Of a stretch of DNA of 64,000 nucleotides, positions 21,101 to 33,184 are shown piece after piece. Each line of letters begins with the position of its first letter. Position 1 is the first letter of the stretch. Both the position numbers and the translations under genes were made by a program. Below the pieces are notes generated by a model. It searched no databases. It saw only the letters and a list, made by a program, of their open reading frames with translations, and was not told the origin of the DNA. Origin of the DNA: Aphelenchoides besseyi (Eukaryota > Nematoda > Chromadorea > Rhabditida > Aphelenchoididae). Where the stretch lies: contig JAMPIQ010000003.1 of the NCBI GenBank assembly GCA_024699855.1, positions 124,001-188,000 of the forward strand, read 5' to 3'.

Positions 21101-23454
21101 CAACCTGCCATTCGTAGCCGCCGTGATTCCCGGTATGTCGCAGATTTGAGTGACAGCAACGAGGAAAAGTTGTCGAACCACAAAAAAGATCGTCTCAACA
21201 AAAAACAGTTCGACGCATCCGAAAACGTTCGAACGTCGCGAATTGTCCGGAAAACGGTTTCGCAAAATTTGTTTATTTTTGTACGCATTTCGCAATTTTG
21301 CGTCCACGCTTTTGACCAGTTAGTTCGAAGATTTTTGAGAGCGTTTCGGATTTTGACTGATGACGCAAAAAGATCACCGATTTTGCGTCAAACCGATCGC
21401 GAAACCACAGGCTGACGGCTCGAATTTCGCCCTAGAAATCTTTGCAGTTTTTGCGTTCACAGGCACTCAAAAACGTTTGCTCATTGATCGGCCGAGTCAT
21501 CTGCGGTTCCGGGAAAATCACTTTCGAAAATATTTTTGAAACCTCGAAAAATAACCCTACAGTAAGCTCGACCACTCGGAATCCAATTTGGCAAATCGAA
21601 TCCGGGGCCGGAAATAGGAACTTTGTGGGGTTGTTTTTGGGGTTTTTGTTTTGTTGTTTCGGGTTATTTTTGGGTCCAACGAGTGGGTGAGCTCAAGAAA
21701 CCAATCCGTCGATGTTCACTCACCGTAGGCTGAAAGGAAAAGGTAACAAGTCGCATTGAAGTTGCTAGCTAATCATGTGCTGAAGCAACCAGTGGTACTG
21801 TTTGTACGAACGAGCCATCTAATAAGAAATGAATGTGATTTATTAGTCGATTTGAATACAAGCTATTAACCATATGTCACTTCAAGCATTTGTCTGTGAA
21901 TGCCAACTAATTCCTTTGAGAGAATGCTCGACCAATTAGCTGAGCTCATGGCATCATTCTCCGGTTTGTTTACCACCCTCCATTGTTAAGCTTCCAATTC
22001 ACTACTCAATAACCAAAACTCAACGGACATCGAAGTTCGTGACCATAACCGGAAACAAACAACGAAAAGGAACTCCAAATTGAATTGTGACAAAGTTCCC
22101 CGATTTGTCGCAAAGGAAACGTCATTTCGTAATCATGTAAAAGGGATTTGCACTTTCGACTTTCAATTGTTCCTCCACCAATTGCAACCTTTAGGTCTGC
22201 AGAGGCGGAAATTTCCGAGTCAAAAGAGAAACGATTTGGGTTTTCCGGTTCAATTAAGCAAAAAGAAGCGGAGGTCCCCAAATGTGTTTATCTCCCCCTC
22301 GAAAAGGTCAATCCGGACGTAACCGACCATACGGTAGTCGATTTTGTTTACTGTTGTTCGCGCTTATGGTTTGCGAAATCTGATCGGCCGGGAGTTCGAA
22401 CGTCAAAAATCAGTGGAATCAAAAAACAAAAAAGCGTAGGCAACGTCGAAGGTCGGCGGGGAAAACAACGCCCAAAAGACGTTTTTTGGGATTTTCAAGA
22501 CCGATTGCGCGGAATCAGAAGTCAACTGCCGTTGGCTAATGCGATTTTCTTCGACTCACTTCGTTTTTGGGCGCGGTTCTGCGCAAAAATTAGTCGAAGT
22601 CACGTTGACGCTTCTTTTTTGCAAACGCCTTCGAGCGGATGGCCGTTGAGCGGCTGGAAAGCCGATCGATCACGACGCGAAGGTGGACGTTATTTTTGCC
22701 GTCGCTACGAAATTCCGCGGATGTTTTTGGGACACAAAAATACGAATTCCGATCGTGCCAAAAACTTCGTCATGGGAAAGAGATGATCCGCGAAGCAGGA
22801 AGTGAATTCGCGGTGTTTCAACTCGTGTCCTCGGACGCCTAATCCCCAAAAACGTGCGCCAATTCCTCAACAGGAAAACACAACCACCTCGTCGACCTCT
22901 CCAGTTCCTGCAAAAATTGTTTTTGACGTCAATCACGACCGTTTGATAAGCGAAGAAAAATTCGAAAAATTTTGCGGAATCGACAGATGAGTGGGAGGTA
23001 AACAACACGAATTCTTTTACACAAACCACCTCATTAAACAACTAAACAAAAAAACGAGCGAATCACAAGCGTGGCGTAACCCACGAGTTCGCCGCGCACT
23101 CGATTGCCAATCCGACGGTCGTCTTCGAGTTGAAGTGGCCGCGAGAACGAGAATCCAGTCCATAGCAAAGTCCTCATAACCGTAGAATGAGCTCAACAGT
23201 CGAAATAGCACCCAAACAACATCTCTCGAACCCAACTGGCCATACGGTAACTCAACGAGCACTCAGTTTTGGTGGAGGAAAATCGATGGCGGCCAATTTC
23301 GCCAGCTTCCTCTTGCATCATTGCGTTGCTTTTTGGGCCGACGGGACGTCAATTTTCGGATGAAATTGGTCAGAACCCACCACGTGGTTTCCCGGGGATT
23401 TTTTGTCGTGATCCAGCCGCCGTGTCCCTCGACTTATTTTGCTCGATTGCAGAA
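18112..23454. other. Gene-poor 5.3-kb region upstream of leucyl-tRNA synthetase
   Basis: No recognisable exon on either strand. The DNA is less AT-rich than other intergenic stretches, so long frames arise by chance (minus 19381-20073, plus 22148-22786), but none shows a domain or splice structure. Short motifs recur: GACGCAAAA-type strings (19356, 20942, 21361) and GGCGCCAAAAA near 19331. A perfect palindrome is listed separately. Confidence 0.45.
19451..19491. repeat. Perfect 41-nt palindrome (20-bp arms, 1-nt centre)
   Basis: The left arm GTCGCTCGACCGGCGCTTAC is followed by one G and then its exact reverse complement GTAAGCGCCGGTCGAGCGAC. The arms are GC-rich. No T-run follows, so it is not a bacterial-type terminator. 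Confidence 0.97.
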
Positions 23455-26400
23455 ATGAGCGACGCGAAAGAGCGCAGAAAAGTGAATCAGCTTCTGGAGA
23501 TCGAAGAGACAGTCCACCAACTTTGGGATGCGGCCAAACCGTTTGAAGTCGATGCGCCGGAAGATGACCAGTGAGTTTCCGTTCAATCGATTTTTTCAGT
23601 CCTTTTTTCAGGTCTACAGAAGACAAGTTCTTGATCACATTTCCGTTTCCGGTAGGTTCCGAACTCAATGTCACTATTTCGAAGCTCTTCAGTACATGAA
23701 CGGTCGGCTACATGTGGGTCACACGTTCTCATTGTCCAAGGCCGAATTCGCGGTTGGATTCGAACGAATGCGTGGCAAAAGAGCGCTGTTTCCGTTCGCC
23801 TTCCACGCCACCGGAATGCCTATCAAAGCTTGTGCCGACAAACTGAAGTTTGAAATCGAGAAGTTCGGCAATCCGCCGCAATTCCCGACCGACGACGTTG
23901 AGGAGCAGGTGGAATCGTTGGGAATCGCTGAAGTGATGGCCAACAAAACGAAAAGCAAAAAAGTGAGTGACAGTTTTGGGATCACTTATGAGATTTGTAG
24001 AGCAAAGCTGTGGCCAAGTCCGGGAACGCGAAACATCAATGGACGATCATGCAGTCGCTTGGACTCACGGACGAGCAGATCGCCGAGTTTGCCGACGAAA
24101 ACCATTGGTTGGACTATTTTCCCGACTATTGTATTCGCGATCTCAAGTCCATGGGTGTGAAAGCCGACTTCAGGCGTTCGTTCATGACCACTGATCGAAA
24201 CCAATTCTTCGACGCGTTCGTTCGCTGGCAATTCCGCAAACTGCGATCGTTGAATTTGATTGATTTTGGAAAACGGTTTGTTCCAGTCATTTGCAGATTC
24301 ACCGTCTCTTTCAGATACTCGATCTACTCGCCTAAGGACGGTCAGCCGTGCATGGATCACGATCGTTCAAGTGGTGAAGTTAAGTTGCTTTCTTTTTGTT
24401 TTGTTGTGTAGAATCTCCGCTTTTGAATGACACCAAATACTCATTAGAATTTTCGGATTTCAGGCGTTGGACCACAGGAATATACGCTCATCAAAATCCG
24501 AGTGGTCTCCGAGTTGCCGGCTGGATTGTCGCGTTTCGGTCTTCCGGTTTTTTTGGTCGCCGCAACGTTGCGTCCGGAGACCATGTACGGACAAACCAAC
24601 TGCTTCGTGCATCCCGACTTAACGTACTCGGCGTTCCGAACTCGCGACAACGAGATTTTCGTGACAACAAAACGCGCAGCAAGGAATATGAGTTTCCAAG
24701 TGGGTTGACGCTTTTTTCTTGTTTCCATTTGCTTCTTCAGGGATTCACAGAAAAAGAAGGTGGAGTCGATTTTGTGGTCGATGAGTTGAAAGGGCGCGTT
24801 TTTCTGGGCGCCAAGCTGGAAGCGCCGTTGTGTACATACGAACATGTCTACGCCCTACCGATGCTTGGAATCAAAGAAGATAAAGGAACGGGAGTTGTCA
24901 CATCGGTGCCGTCCGATGCCCCTGATGATTTGGTTACCTTGAATGAACTCAAACGTAAACCCGAGTGGCGAAAGAAGTGGGGGCTCAGCGACGAGATGGT
25001 TTTGCCGTTCGAACCGGTGCCGATCATTCGCATCAAAGATCTCGGTGATTTAAGTGCTGTGCGTGTTGTTGAAGCGATGAAAATTGAAAGTCCGAACGAC
25101 AAACAAAAACTAGAAGAAGCCAAGAAAGAGGTTTACATGAAAGGATTCTACGGTGGAGTAGGTGGTTAGTCTCAAGACACTTCTAACCAAGATTTCAGGA
25201 ACTTTTGGTCGGGAAGTACAAGGGAAAGAAGACTGAAGAAGTGAAGAAAGTTATTCAACAGGAGCTTATTGATTCTGGCAAAGGAGCTCGTTATCAGGAG
25301 CCCGAAAAGCCGGTGGTTTCGCGTTCTGGAGACGATTGTGTGGTTGCACTTTGTGATCAATGGTAAGTTGTTCAGCTCAAAATATTAAATGCTGGATCTC
25401 TGCTAATGTCTTGAAAGCTTCTTTTTTCTTTTACTGTCTATCTCTAGTCTCATTTTTTAGGTACTTGGACTACGGAAACGAGAGGTGGAAAGAGAAGGCG
25501 AAGCGAGTGGTCGAAGAAATGGAAACGTTTGGCGACGAAGTGCGAAAGAACCTTTTGAATACAATCGATTGGCTTCACGAGTGAGTTCTCGTATTTACGT
25601 GCTTATTCGTTGGCTCTTTCAGATACGCGTGTTCACGACTCTTCGGTTTGGGGACACGGTTGCCGTGGGATGAGCGTTGGGTTATTGAATCGCTTTCTGA
25701 TTCGACCATCTACACGTCTTACTACTCGATTGCCCACATCCTTCAGAAGGGTTCGTTGGATGGAAACGTTGAAAAGTTGGATGTTCGGTAAGTTTCGATT
25801 TGTTATTTTCGAGTTTCTTGTTTAGACCCGACCAACTCAACGATGCGTTCTTCGACTTCGTTTTCTTGGACGGTTCATTCGACGGTGTGAACGTGCCCAA
25901 AGAAGTGGCCGAAAGGTGTAAACGTGAATTCGCATTCTGGCGCGCACCGGACGTGAGAGTTTCGGGAAAAGACTTGGTGACTAATCATCTCACCTTCTAC
26001 ATTTTCAATCACTGCGCCATCTTCGGCGACAACAAGAACAAGTGGCCGAAGGGAATTCGCGCGAACGGTCATTTGATGTTGAACAACGAAAAGATGTCCA
26101 AATCAACGGGCAATTTCTTGACCTTATCCGAAGCCGTTCAACAGTTTTCGGCCGACGGAATGCGTTTGGCGTTGGCGGACGCCGGTGATGGTATTGAAGA
26201 CGCCAACTTCTCAACACAGACCGCTGATCGAGGTCTTCTGCGTTTGCATTTGCTCATCGAGAACGCGAAGGAGTGGTTGAAACGCAAAGAAGACGGCAAC
26301 TACCGTAAAGGTGAAAGAACGGTTGTCGATCGCTACTTCCACGAACGTTTCCATCAACAAATCCAATGGACCTACGATGCGTACGCGCGTACCGAATACA

Positions 26401-27225
26401 AAAACGCGTTGAAGTTTGGGCTCTACGAGTTCCAAGTAAGTTTTCATTTCTGCGTCCTTACGATCCACGTTTCCAGTTGTCACGCGACGCGTATCGTCAA
26501 ATGTGTGGTGGAAGCGAAGAGGAGATGCACGTCGAGTTGGTCGACTTGTATTTGGACGCACAGGTGCGCATTTTGGCACCGATTTGTCCGCACGTGTGCG
26601 AGCACATTTGGCAACTGATGGGCGCGAAGACATTGATTGTCGCGGAGAAATGGCCGCAAATGCGTAAATTGGACGAGACACTTTTGGTCGAATTGGATTT
26701 CATTTTGGAGACAATCAAAATGTTTCGCGCCAAACTGGAGGATCAGAAGAAGGTGAAAGCGAAGAAGGGCGACAAAAATGCGCGTCAAAAAGCCGCGACC
26801 ATCTACGTCGCCAAAACGTTCCCGCCATGGCAGGCCGAAGTCGTGGAACAGTTAAACGGTCTTCTTGTTGTGAGTTCGATTTCTTTTCTTTTAATTCTTC
26901 ACGTTTTCAGGACGCCGAATTTCCGGACGGACGCAAAATCGCCGAAAAACTGAAGGGCACGGACGCAATGAAGAAGCACGGCAAAAAAGTGATGAGCTTT
27001 GTTCAGCTGATCAAGGAGGAGTTCGTACGTCGCGGTGCCGCGGCCCTTCAGAATTCGTGTTCCATTGATCAACGCCGCGTTTTGGAGTCGATCACTGCGT
27101 ACGTTCGACACGCAACGGACGTCGAAGACGTGAAGTTCGTGGACGTCGATCATTCGGCCGCCCAAATCGACGACGCTGCTGAGAAGGCGGCGCCATTCAA
27201 ACCGTGGATTCAGTTCGAGTTTTGA
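23455..27225 (+). CDS. LARS1: Cytosolic leucyl-tRNA synthetase
   Basis: About a dozen exons with introns of 35-70 nt give roughly 1,150 residues, normal for eukaryotic cytosolic LeuRS. The start is [20 protein letters not shown]. The class I HIGH motif appears as [17 protein letters not shown]1 editing-domain landmarks include [12 protein letters not shown] and [30 protein letters not shown] precedes the catalytic core's second half, and the KMSKS loop is [16 protein letters not shown]. The anticodon-binding region and C-terminal extension follow, ending [12 protein letters not shown]. It charges tRNA-Leu with leucine and, in animals, also acts as a leucine sensor for mTORC1. No frame breaks were seen. 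The first intron lies at 23571-23611, and intron 2 (about 23654-23693) splits the HIGH motif exon. Confidence 0.96.
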
Positions 27226-27824
27226 TTCCTTTTGTTGCTAACTAAGTTATCCGCTTGTTTGTTGAAGTCAACGATTGTTATAAATAGTTTTCCGTTGTTT
27301 TGGCCGGTTAATTGACTCATTAGTTCCACTCCAAAACCTTAATAATATAACAAAAAGATTTCGAACATTAAGTCTTCTGGAATCTTGAGGTACAATGCAT
27401 GATCAGCTTAAAAGTGCCTTCTTGAAAGAAAGCTTTGGATCTGACGCTCAATCAACGAAGGCAGAGAAGTCAACCTTCCAATTTCACCGAGCAACGTAAC
27501 CGATCGGCGACATTGAGTGTTTTTCGCCCATTCGGATCCCGATTGCTGAGTCCGCTCTCGACAGAAATGATCAGACCCAACAATCTTTTCGTTTCTTAAC
27601 TTCCCGCCAACTCCTCAACGTCCAAGCGAACTCAGGTTCTGAACTCACGACTCGCGACCACAGAACTGTTTATTCGAAGTTGTCAACAAGCAGTGAGTTT
27701 TCAAGGTTCAAAAGAAAATGCGTTTACTTGCAAATTCGTTGTTTATTCTGTATAACCATTAAAACGTTTAAAACTGTGTAAAACAATGAAAAGACGCGTA
27801 AATTACGATAAAAAGATCAATTAA
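27226..27824. other. Intergenic
   Basis: 3' flank of the synthetase gene. No gene, repeat or RNA signature recognised. Confidence 0.4.
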
Positions 27825-28626
27825 TCAGTGCAAAAGCTCGCAAACATCTTGAATAAAGTTGGTCAAGCCGTTGAATTGTTGTTCGCGTTGATAAGCAACT
27901 TGAATGTAAGCCGGCGATTGGAAGATCGAAATGAGATGATCGTACGAAGTCGCCATGAACTTTTGAACGACGTTGCGAAGCTTCGGATCGTGCGATCCGG
28001 TTGCCAACTCGGTTTCTGTTTACCGTTTAACTTCACCATTCGAAACTGAAAGCCAAATTAACGATCCGTGTCGATAGTCCGAACATTTGAATCTTTTACA
28101 ACTTCAAACCGCGTTTCTGACCGAATAAACGGCGGTAACAGTAATCAAGTTGGCGTGTCCAGTGATTAAGAAACTCATCGCAATGCAATACTGGGGACGT
28201 CCGGTCAAAGAAATCGATTTAACAGTTACTCCGTTTCTCGTTGAGGAATTAGCGACCTGACATCCAAATTCTTCGAATTGCAGGTGTTCTGATGTACAAG
28301 ATCTGAAACAACGAAGACTGCAACGACTATTCAAACAAGTTGCTCAGAGGTTGGGTTCCGATGGATATCTAAAGATGTTAGACTGCGAATTGGAGAATCT
28401 GGTCTCAGGATAAGGACTGAAGCCGTTAAGTGCCGAGAAGTACTTGGGTGAATTCGACGTCTACAAGGCGCCAGCAAGTCTGAATAATAGTAGAATAAAC
28501 ATCATTAGCGTATTTCGGTGCGACTTTGCAAAGATTCAACATCACAATTTCTGTCAAACTCGATTGCGAATGCGCTGTTCTGCAGAAGGCTACTATGAAA
28601 ATTACGAAGATGATCATCACATTCAA
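27825..28626 (-). CDS. Candidate secreted protein, model incomplete
   Basis: The 5' ORF begins MNVMIIFVIFIVAFCRTAHS, a good signal peptide, and continues SLTEIVMLNLCKVAPKYAND. The 3' segment (27825-28007) ends SPAYIQVAYQREQQF and LTNFIQDVCELLH. A middle open segment (28104-28300) follows a GTTGTTTCAG acceptor. The pieces look like one split gene, but I could not join them confidently. The first exon overlaps the antisense gene below, so at least one of the two models is partly wrong. No family recognised. Confidence 0.35.
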
Positions 28627-29376
28627 TATAACAAGGTAATGGTCGCTTTCAGGTAATCACAAGACTTTGTAACAAAATCAAGGTCGTATTTTAGGGATAC
28701 GGAAATCATTCAACCGGCAATTGAAGAGGTCTATTTGGAAAACTTGGCTGATCGATTTCAAGTAGACAAACCGCTCTTTCTGCCACTGGAGTTCTACAAG
28801 CACGTGCCGAATCTCAAGAAACTTTTCTATTCGACACATCAGAGTGCGGCCAACAACTACTACGTAAGTCATAAAACATCCTATGAGCTCCTCATTTATT
28901 CATAGGACGAATCACCAAGTCAAGCGCTTCACAAACTCGTCAACTTTCTTGATTTCATGTTTAAACACGTGAAACAAGCTCTTCGAAATGGAACTCAAGC
29001 TCAGTTTATCTTCGCGTTCAACACGACGGTCTTTCTCAACGACAATCAAAGCGAGAAGAATTGGATGGAAGAACTCATGCGTTCAGCGGTTTTTGCCGGC
29101 TCAAAATGCGAACTGGTAAACGAATCGTAGATGACCAATCGTTCGGACTTTCACGACACTCCGACTTATCATCGATTTCATTGCAAGAGCTCATCGTCGC
29201 CTGCACTCGTTTGTACCGGCCACCACATGAAGATGTTTCTGTGGGCTCGTTTGAATCAATTAGCTCAAGCACAACGTGTTTTCTTTGACAACTACATGGA
29301 GATGGATGACTACTACGAAATCTGGAAAGATAATCTATTTTGGCCACACGAACGGGACTACGAAATGGACATTTAA
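28570..29376 (+). CDS. Unrecognised multi-exon protein
   Basis: The exons join through introns at about 28653-28695 and 28864-28904 (GTAAGT to ATAG). The protein contains DTEIIQPAIEEVYLENLADR, PLFLPLEFYKHVPNLKKLFY, then SQALHKLVNFLDFMFKHVKQ and FIFAFNTTVFLNDN. A last intron beginning at about 29116 is needed to reach WARLNQLAQAQRVFF and the C-terminus HERDYEMDI. The start is uncertain; the open frame extends upstream to about 28420. The protein is helical and probably intracellular, with no known domain that I can name. Confidence 0.5.
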
Positions 29377-30886
29377 CACGAGAACTATTTTCACTTCTGT
29401 AATTTTTGTTCACTTGCATTATGGAACTCAAGATGCTCATTAAACATTTCAAGCACTTAAGTAATGCATTCAAACTCCCAAAGAATGTAAATGAAATCAC
29501 ATTTGAGTCAGTTCACGTATGAGATTGATAGGTGTAGATTACAAGTGGCATCTGCAGTGATGCGCTCAGAGTAGGTTCGGCCGTGTCCACATTCTTGTTG
29601 ATAGATACATAGAGTTATTGAATAACTTCATTTCTATTTCTTAACATCAATCACACCGCCATTTGACCAGTCATAATAACGCTCGAGGATGACTTCAAGT
29701 CAAGGTCACCACTTGGGCTACAGAAACATTCAAACCCATCTCTACAACTGTGAATTGAATGAACATTGAAAGAACTAAACATAGTTACTAGGAACAATTG
29801 AGATGAAAATGTAACAAAAAAGAATGCCAATTGTCAGACATCGACCACCGAGAAGTCAACTTCCATTGACTGTAACTCGAGAACTACTGACTACGAAAGA
29901 CTGTGGTTAACCAAACAACAACAGACACTAGTGAACTCTAAACCATGTGAATATCAACAGAATTCGATCAGCCAATGAGCTAAATTACACAATATCTTTC
30001 ATTGCTTTGCGTCTTGAGAGGTTAAAGATCGCTAATTAGTCAACACAAAAGCTTAGGACAAGTACACGCTGCATGTTGAAACGCATTAAACCAACAAACT
30101 TCCACGAGAAATGGAGACTTGGCAGCGGTCTTAATATCACGTTTTGCCGAATCACGAGCAATCAATGTCAAGAGTTTTACGTAAAGAAACCTTTTGATGA
30201 ACCAAAAAATGAGATTCGTAGTTCCATCAAAGCCAATCTCTTGATCGAAATGAACACCAAAGATTAATTAGCACTTTCACTATTAGTCCAATTCACGTCC
30301 ACATGGAAATGTGGGATCCATACGAATTCACTAGATGCAAAAAAGCATGAGATCGATTGCAACAAGTCAACAAGGTGGCAGACATACGAGAAAGAAAACT
30401 CTGATCTTTCTGTCTCTTTAATTGATTGATTCTTCGGCGTTAAAAACCTATGAACGAAAAGTGAATTGCGTCTTCATACAGTTTAGGGTTTATAATTTAG
30501 AATCTCAAAGTTTTCATTTCGAAGTAGGTGTTAGCTGATGGATTAGAAACTTTTTTTTGTATTCTACGACCTTATGTTTTCAATATAATAGATTGTAGAA
30601 GATGCTCACAGCTAAGCATTCACATTTAGAGTCTTACGACTTGACTGTTCAATATAAGTTTGTAGTGTTCAACAATATTCGAGATAAAATAGCAGAAAGT
30701 TGAGTAGAAGCATCCAAATTTGCGTTGTTTACATTTTATTGTGATAACAAGTGCACTTTTTTGTTCTAAACTTATGTCGGATCCCTTTTGATCCGGACTT
30801 TCGAAGAGGCGGAGAGGTTGATTCTCCTTTTAACCCGAGTTGAAGTGTCCACAATTCAGAGTTGTACTTTATTGGGATTTCTCAAA
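29377..30886. other. Intergenic with dispersed repeat copy A
   Basis: Apart from repeat copy A (29743-29991), this is AT-rich DNA without exon-like frames. Near 30780-30800 TCGGATCCCTTTTGATCCGG forms a small hairpin. Confidence 0.4.
29743..29991 (+). repeat. Dispersed repeat, copy A (partial)
   Basis: Diverged copy of the first ~250 bp of repeat B (41951-42391). Shared strings include GACTAAACATAG/GAACTAAACATAG, GAGAAGTCAACTTCCAT, TCGAGAACTACTGACTACGA and GACACTAGTGAACTC. Confidence 0.85.
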
Positions 30887-30908
30887 CTCAAACTTGGGTT
30901 AATAAACC
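30887..30908 (-). other. SL1-like spliced-leader sequence, 20/22 match
   Basis: The 22 nt read on the minus strand match the nematode SL1 leader at all positions except 7 and 9, ending ACCCAAGTTTGAG. No GT donor follows directly and no Sm-binding site was seen, so this is not a normal SL RNA gene. It may be a captured leader or a chance match. Confidence 0.4.
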
Positions 30909-31902
30909 TTACAAATAAAACGAGCACGAAATTTGAACGCGGATAATTTTAACGATAAAATTCGAAGTTGAAAGATAAGGATCGGGGTTTCAGTGGTTCA
31001 GTGGTAGAAATGTGGACGGTGGAGTAAAGAATCGGAGGAGAGGAACAAAAAATTAGATTAACATTCACGGTTAAATCTCCAAAGAAGAGAGAAGATGAGC
31101 AAGGAGAACAAAAAATGACGCCGCCAACCGATGCCCTATAGTAGGGACCCAAAGAATCCCCAAGCGAAGGATTGGACGGCGAACAAGTTTGGTAACGATG
31201 GCAATGTGTTTAGATCGCGAGACGCGACACTTAGAAGACACAAGAGGGAAAAGTGAGTTTTGATCGATTTATTCAAACGCGTAGCGACAATCGCACGGTT
31301 GCATCAGATTGCCAGATGAACGAAACTTCGAGCAATTCAAAAATTTGCTCTGAAACCATTGGAAGAATTGCCGGTGGCCTTGCGAGTAGCAACGCATTGC
31401 CTTCCAAGTCAGTTGGCCGACGACTCAGTTGCACTTGAACATAACGATTACAAAACAGAGCCGAGTAAGTGCTCACTTGAATTGGAATTGGTGAAACGAA
31501 ACGTAACCATCTGTTTTCTAACATGAACGTTTAGTTGATTGTCATCATTAGTGGATATTTCTCGAATAATGCCTCTCACTTCGTACTTCGTTTTCTTCCA
31601 CTCTAAGCTAACAAGATTGTAGTTATTCCTGCAACACTTCATCCCAACAAAAGTACATCGCCGATCCACACATGTTTATTTTCCTAAAGATGAGCAGTAA
31701 ATCAAGTCAAGTAAACATACTTATCTCATAGTCAGAGTTCTCAAACTGCTCTCCTTTTTGAATCTTGTGTATTCGAGTTGTCTGTTCGGTCAACGAAATC
31801 CGATGAGGTTATTAGTGTCTTGACCTTGAAATCCGAAGAGATTGTCACTACGAAGCGTTGCATTTATCAGTTTGGATGGTCTTTCAATCGTACTCTCAAT
31901 TG
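30909..31902. other. Mostly unassigned, with possible minus-strand exon
   Basis: A minus-strand open segment at 31490-31660 reads NLVSLEWKKTKYEVRGIIRE and INDDNQ-like text and may belong to the gene at 31903-32175. Other frames show nothing recognisable. Confidence 0.25.
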
Positions 31903-32175
31903 TCAATCGCCGTTTCTTATGTTAACAATTGAGATTCGTGTTGGAGCTGGTCGACGCGGTACAAACACCATTCCTGTAGCATCTTCTCGAGTTGTATAAT
32001 AAACATTGTACCAAAAACAGTTGTCATTAGGAGATTGAAGGGATCTCAGAAATAATATTAGTCTTTTGGCATGAGGAATGCTCGACCAATCGGGTTTAAT
32101 GTCTGAAATCAGTCTCAAGAATCATCTCTCTAATATGCAAACTTACTTTTTGATTTCATAAATCATTGTTCTTTT
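31903..32175 (-). CDS. Unrecognised exons, possibly a diverged neighbour of the OB-fold gene
   Basis: A short first exon, MKSKN (start at about 32167), joins across a TTTCAG intron (32110-32154) to IKPDWSSIPHAKRLILFLRS and DNCFWYNVYYTTREDATGMV, stopping at 31903. The model is short and may continue into 31490-31660 through a missed splice. It lies about 90 bp downstream of the OB-fold gene on the same strand. No domain could be named. Confidence 0.35.
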
Positions 32176-32261
32176 CTTCACTAAAATCTTGCAATGTCCA
32201 CAACCAAAAGTTTATTCACGGTCAAAAATCCTACAACACGAAAACACAACGAACGAAAACA

Positions 32262-33184
32262 TTAAGTCAGATCACATTGTTTCGAACGCGTACCCAACGT
32301 CTCCTCTGTTACGTCCAATTTGCGTTTGATCGGTGATTGCGTTGCAGATAGCCTGTCTGCAAAAGTTGCTTTGGGCGCATCATGAAGTTCGATTTGTCCG
32401 ACCGACTCCACAATGAGGTAGAAATGATCTAAAAAACAAAATAACCTATAACTTACTCGAGTCTTCACGAATTTTTCCGCACATTTGCACTGGCGTTCCT
32501 TCTTCGACATCTTTCAAATGTCCTTTTTCTTTGATGACGATCTTCAAACTCGTTTTTCCTCGAAATATTGTACCCATCATTCGCCTGAAATTTGAGTTCG
32601 TAGATGAACAAATGGGGATCGTTCCCATAAAGACATCAGTGATGCCTGCAAAAACAAATCGTCAATAATAACAAAGAAACTCACGAATTGCCGAACCGAT
32701 TGAGACATCTAAAATCTCGCCCAAAGTCACGTCTTCGTAAACAGCGTTATGATCCTTGTGTGCTGGGATTTCCATCGTACCACGATCGGTTAAACCGACG
32801 TACGGCGGGTTGGCATGAAGTTCGAAATTAAAATCACCTTGGTTCAAATGTGCGTTTTCAGGCGAAACAGTGTTTATAGTGACGTTCTGTGCGAAAAAAA
32901 CCTAAATTAAAGTAAATCATACAAACCTAAAACAGGTTAACTTACATCATTTTTTGTGAACCTGGTGTGTCCACATGTTTTGCAGCTGTTTTCCAGAAAA
33001 TAACTTGTACATTTGCACCATCAGCCAGACGTAGTACCAAAGTGAAACGATCCGGAGGAGATCGCAGAACTGAATTCAAAGAAACAATCACTCCACATGC
33101 CGCAATAGAGCCTCCACGGGATGCAGCAATCAGATCGTCAGAAGTCGACAAATTGGCGGAAGAAAGATTCGGATTGAACATCAT
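32262..33184 (-). CDS. OB-fold protein, replication protein A-like
   Basis: Five exons were read. The N-terminus is MMFNPNLSSANLSTSDDLIA, then FTLVLRLADGANVQVIFWKT, an OB-fold strand pattern as in RPA1 DNA-binding domains. A second exon reads FNFELHANPPYVGLTDRGTM. The following exons include SLKIVIKEKGHLKDVEEGTP and GQIELHDAP, then a tail ending ETLGTRSKQCDLT. Overall about 270 residues. The intron after exon 1 (about 32890-32945) could not be joined in a unique phase. RPA-like proteins bind single-stranded DNA in replication, repair or telomere maintenance. Assignment is by strand pattern, not by a diagnostic motif. Confidence 0.5.

Noticed and set aside
22148..22786. 212-codon plus-strand ORF
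   Set aside because: No recognisable motif; composition matches the surrounding gene-poor DNA and overlapping frames are equally open.
30984..31012. tRNA-Gly-like string (GTTTCAGTGGTTCAGTGGTA)
   Set aside because: It resembles a tRNA D-arm, but no anticodon arm, T-arm or acceptor pairing follows.
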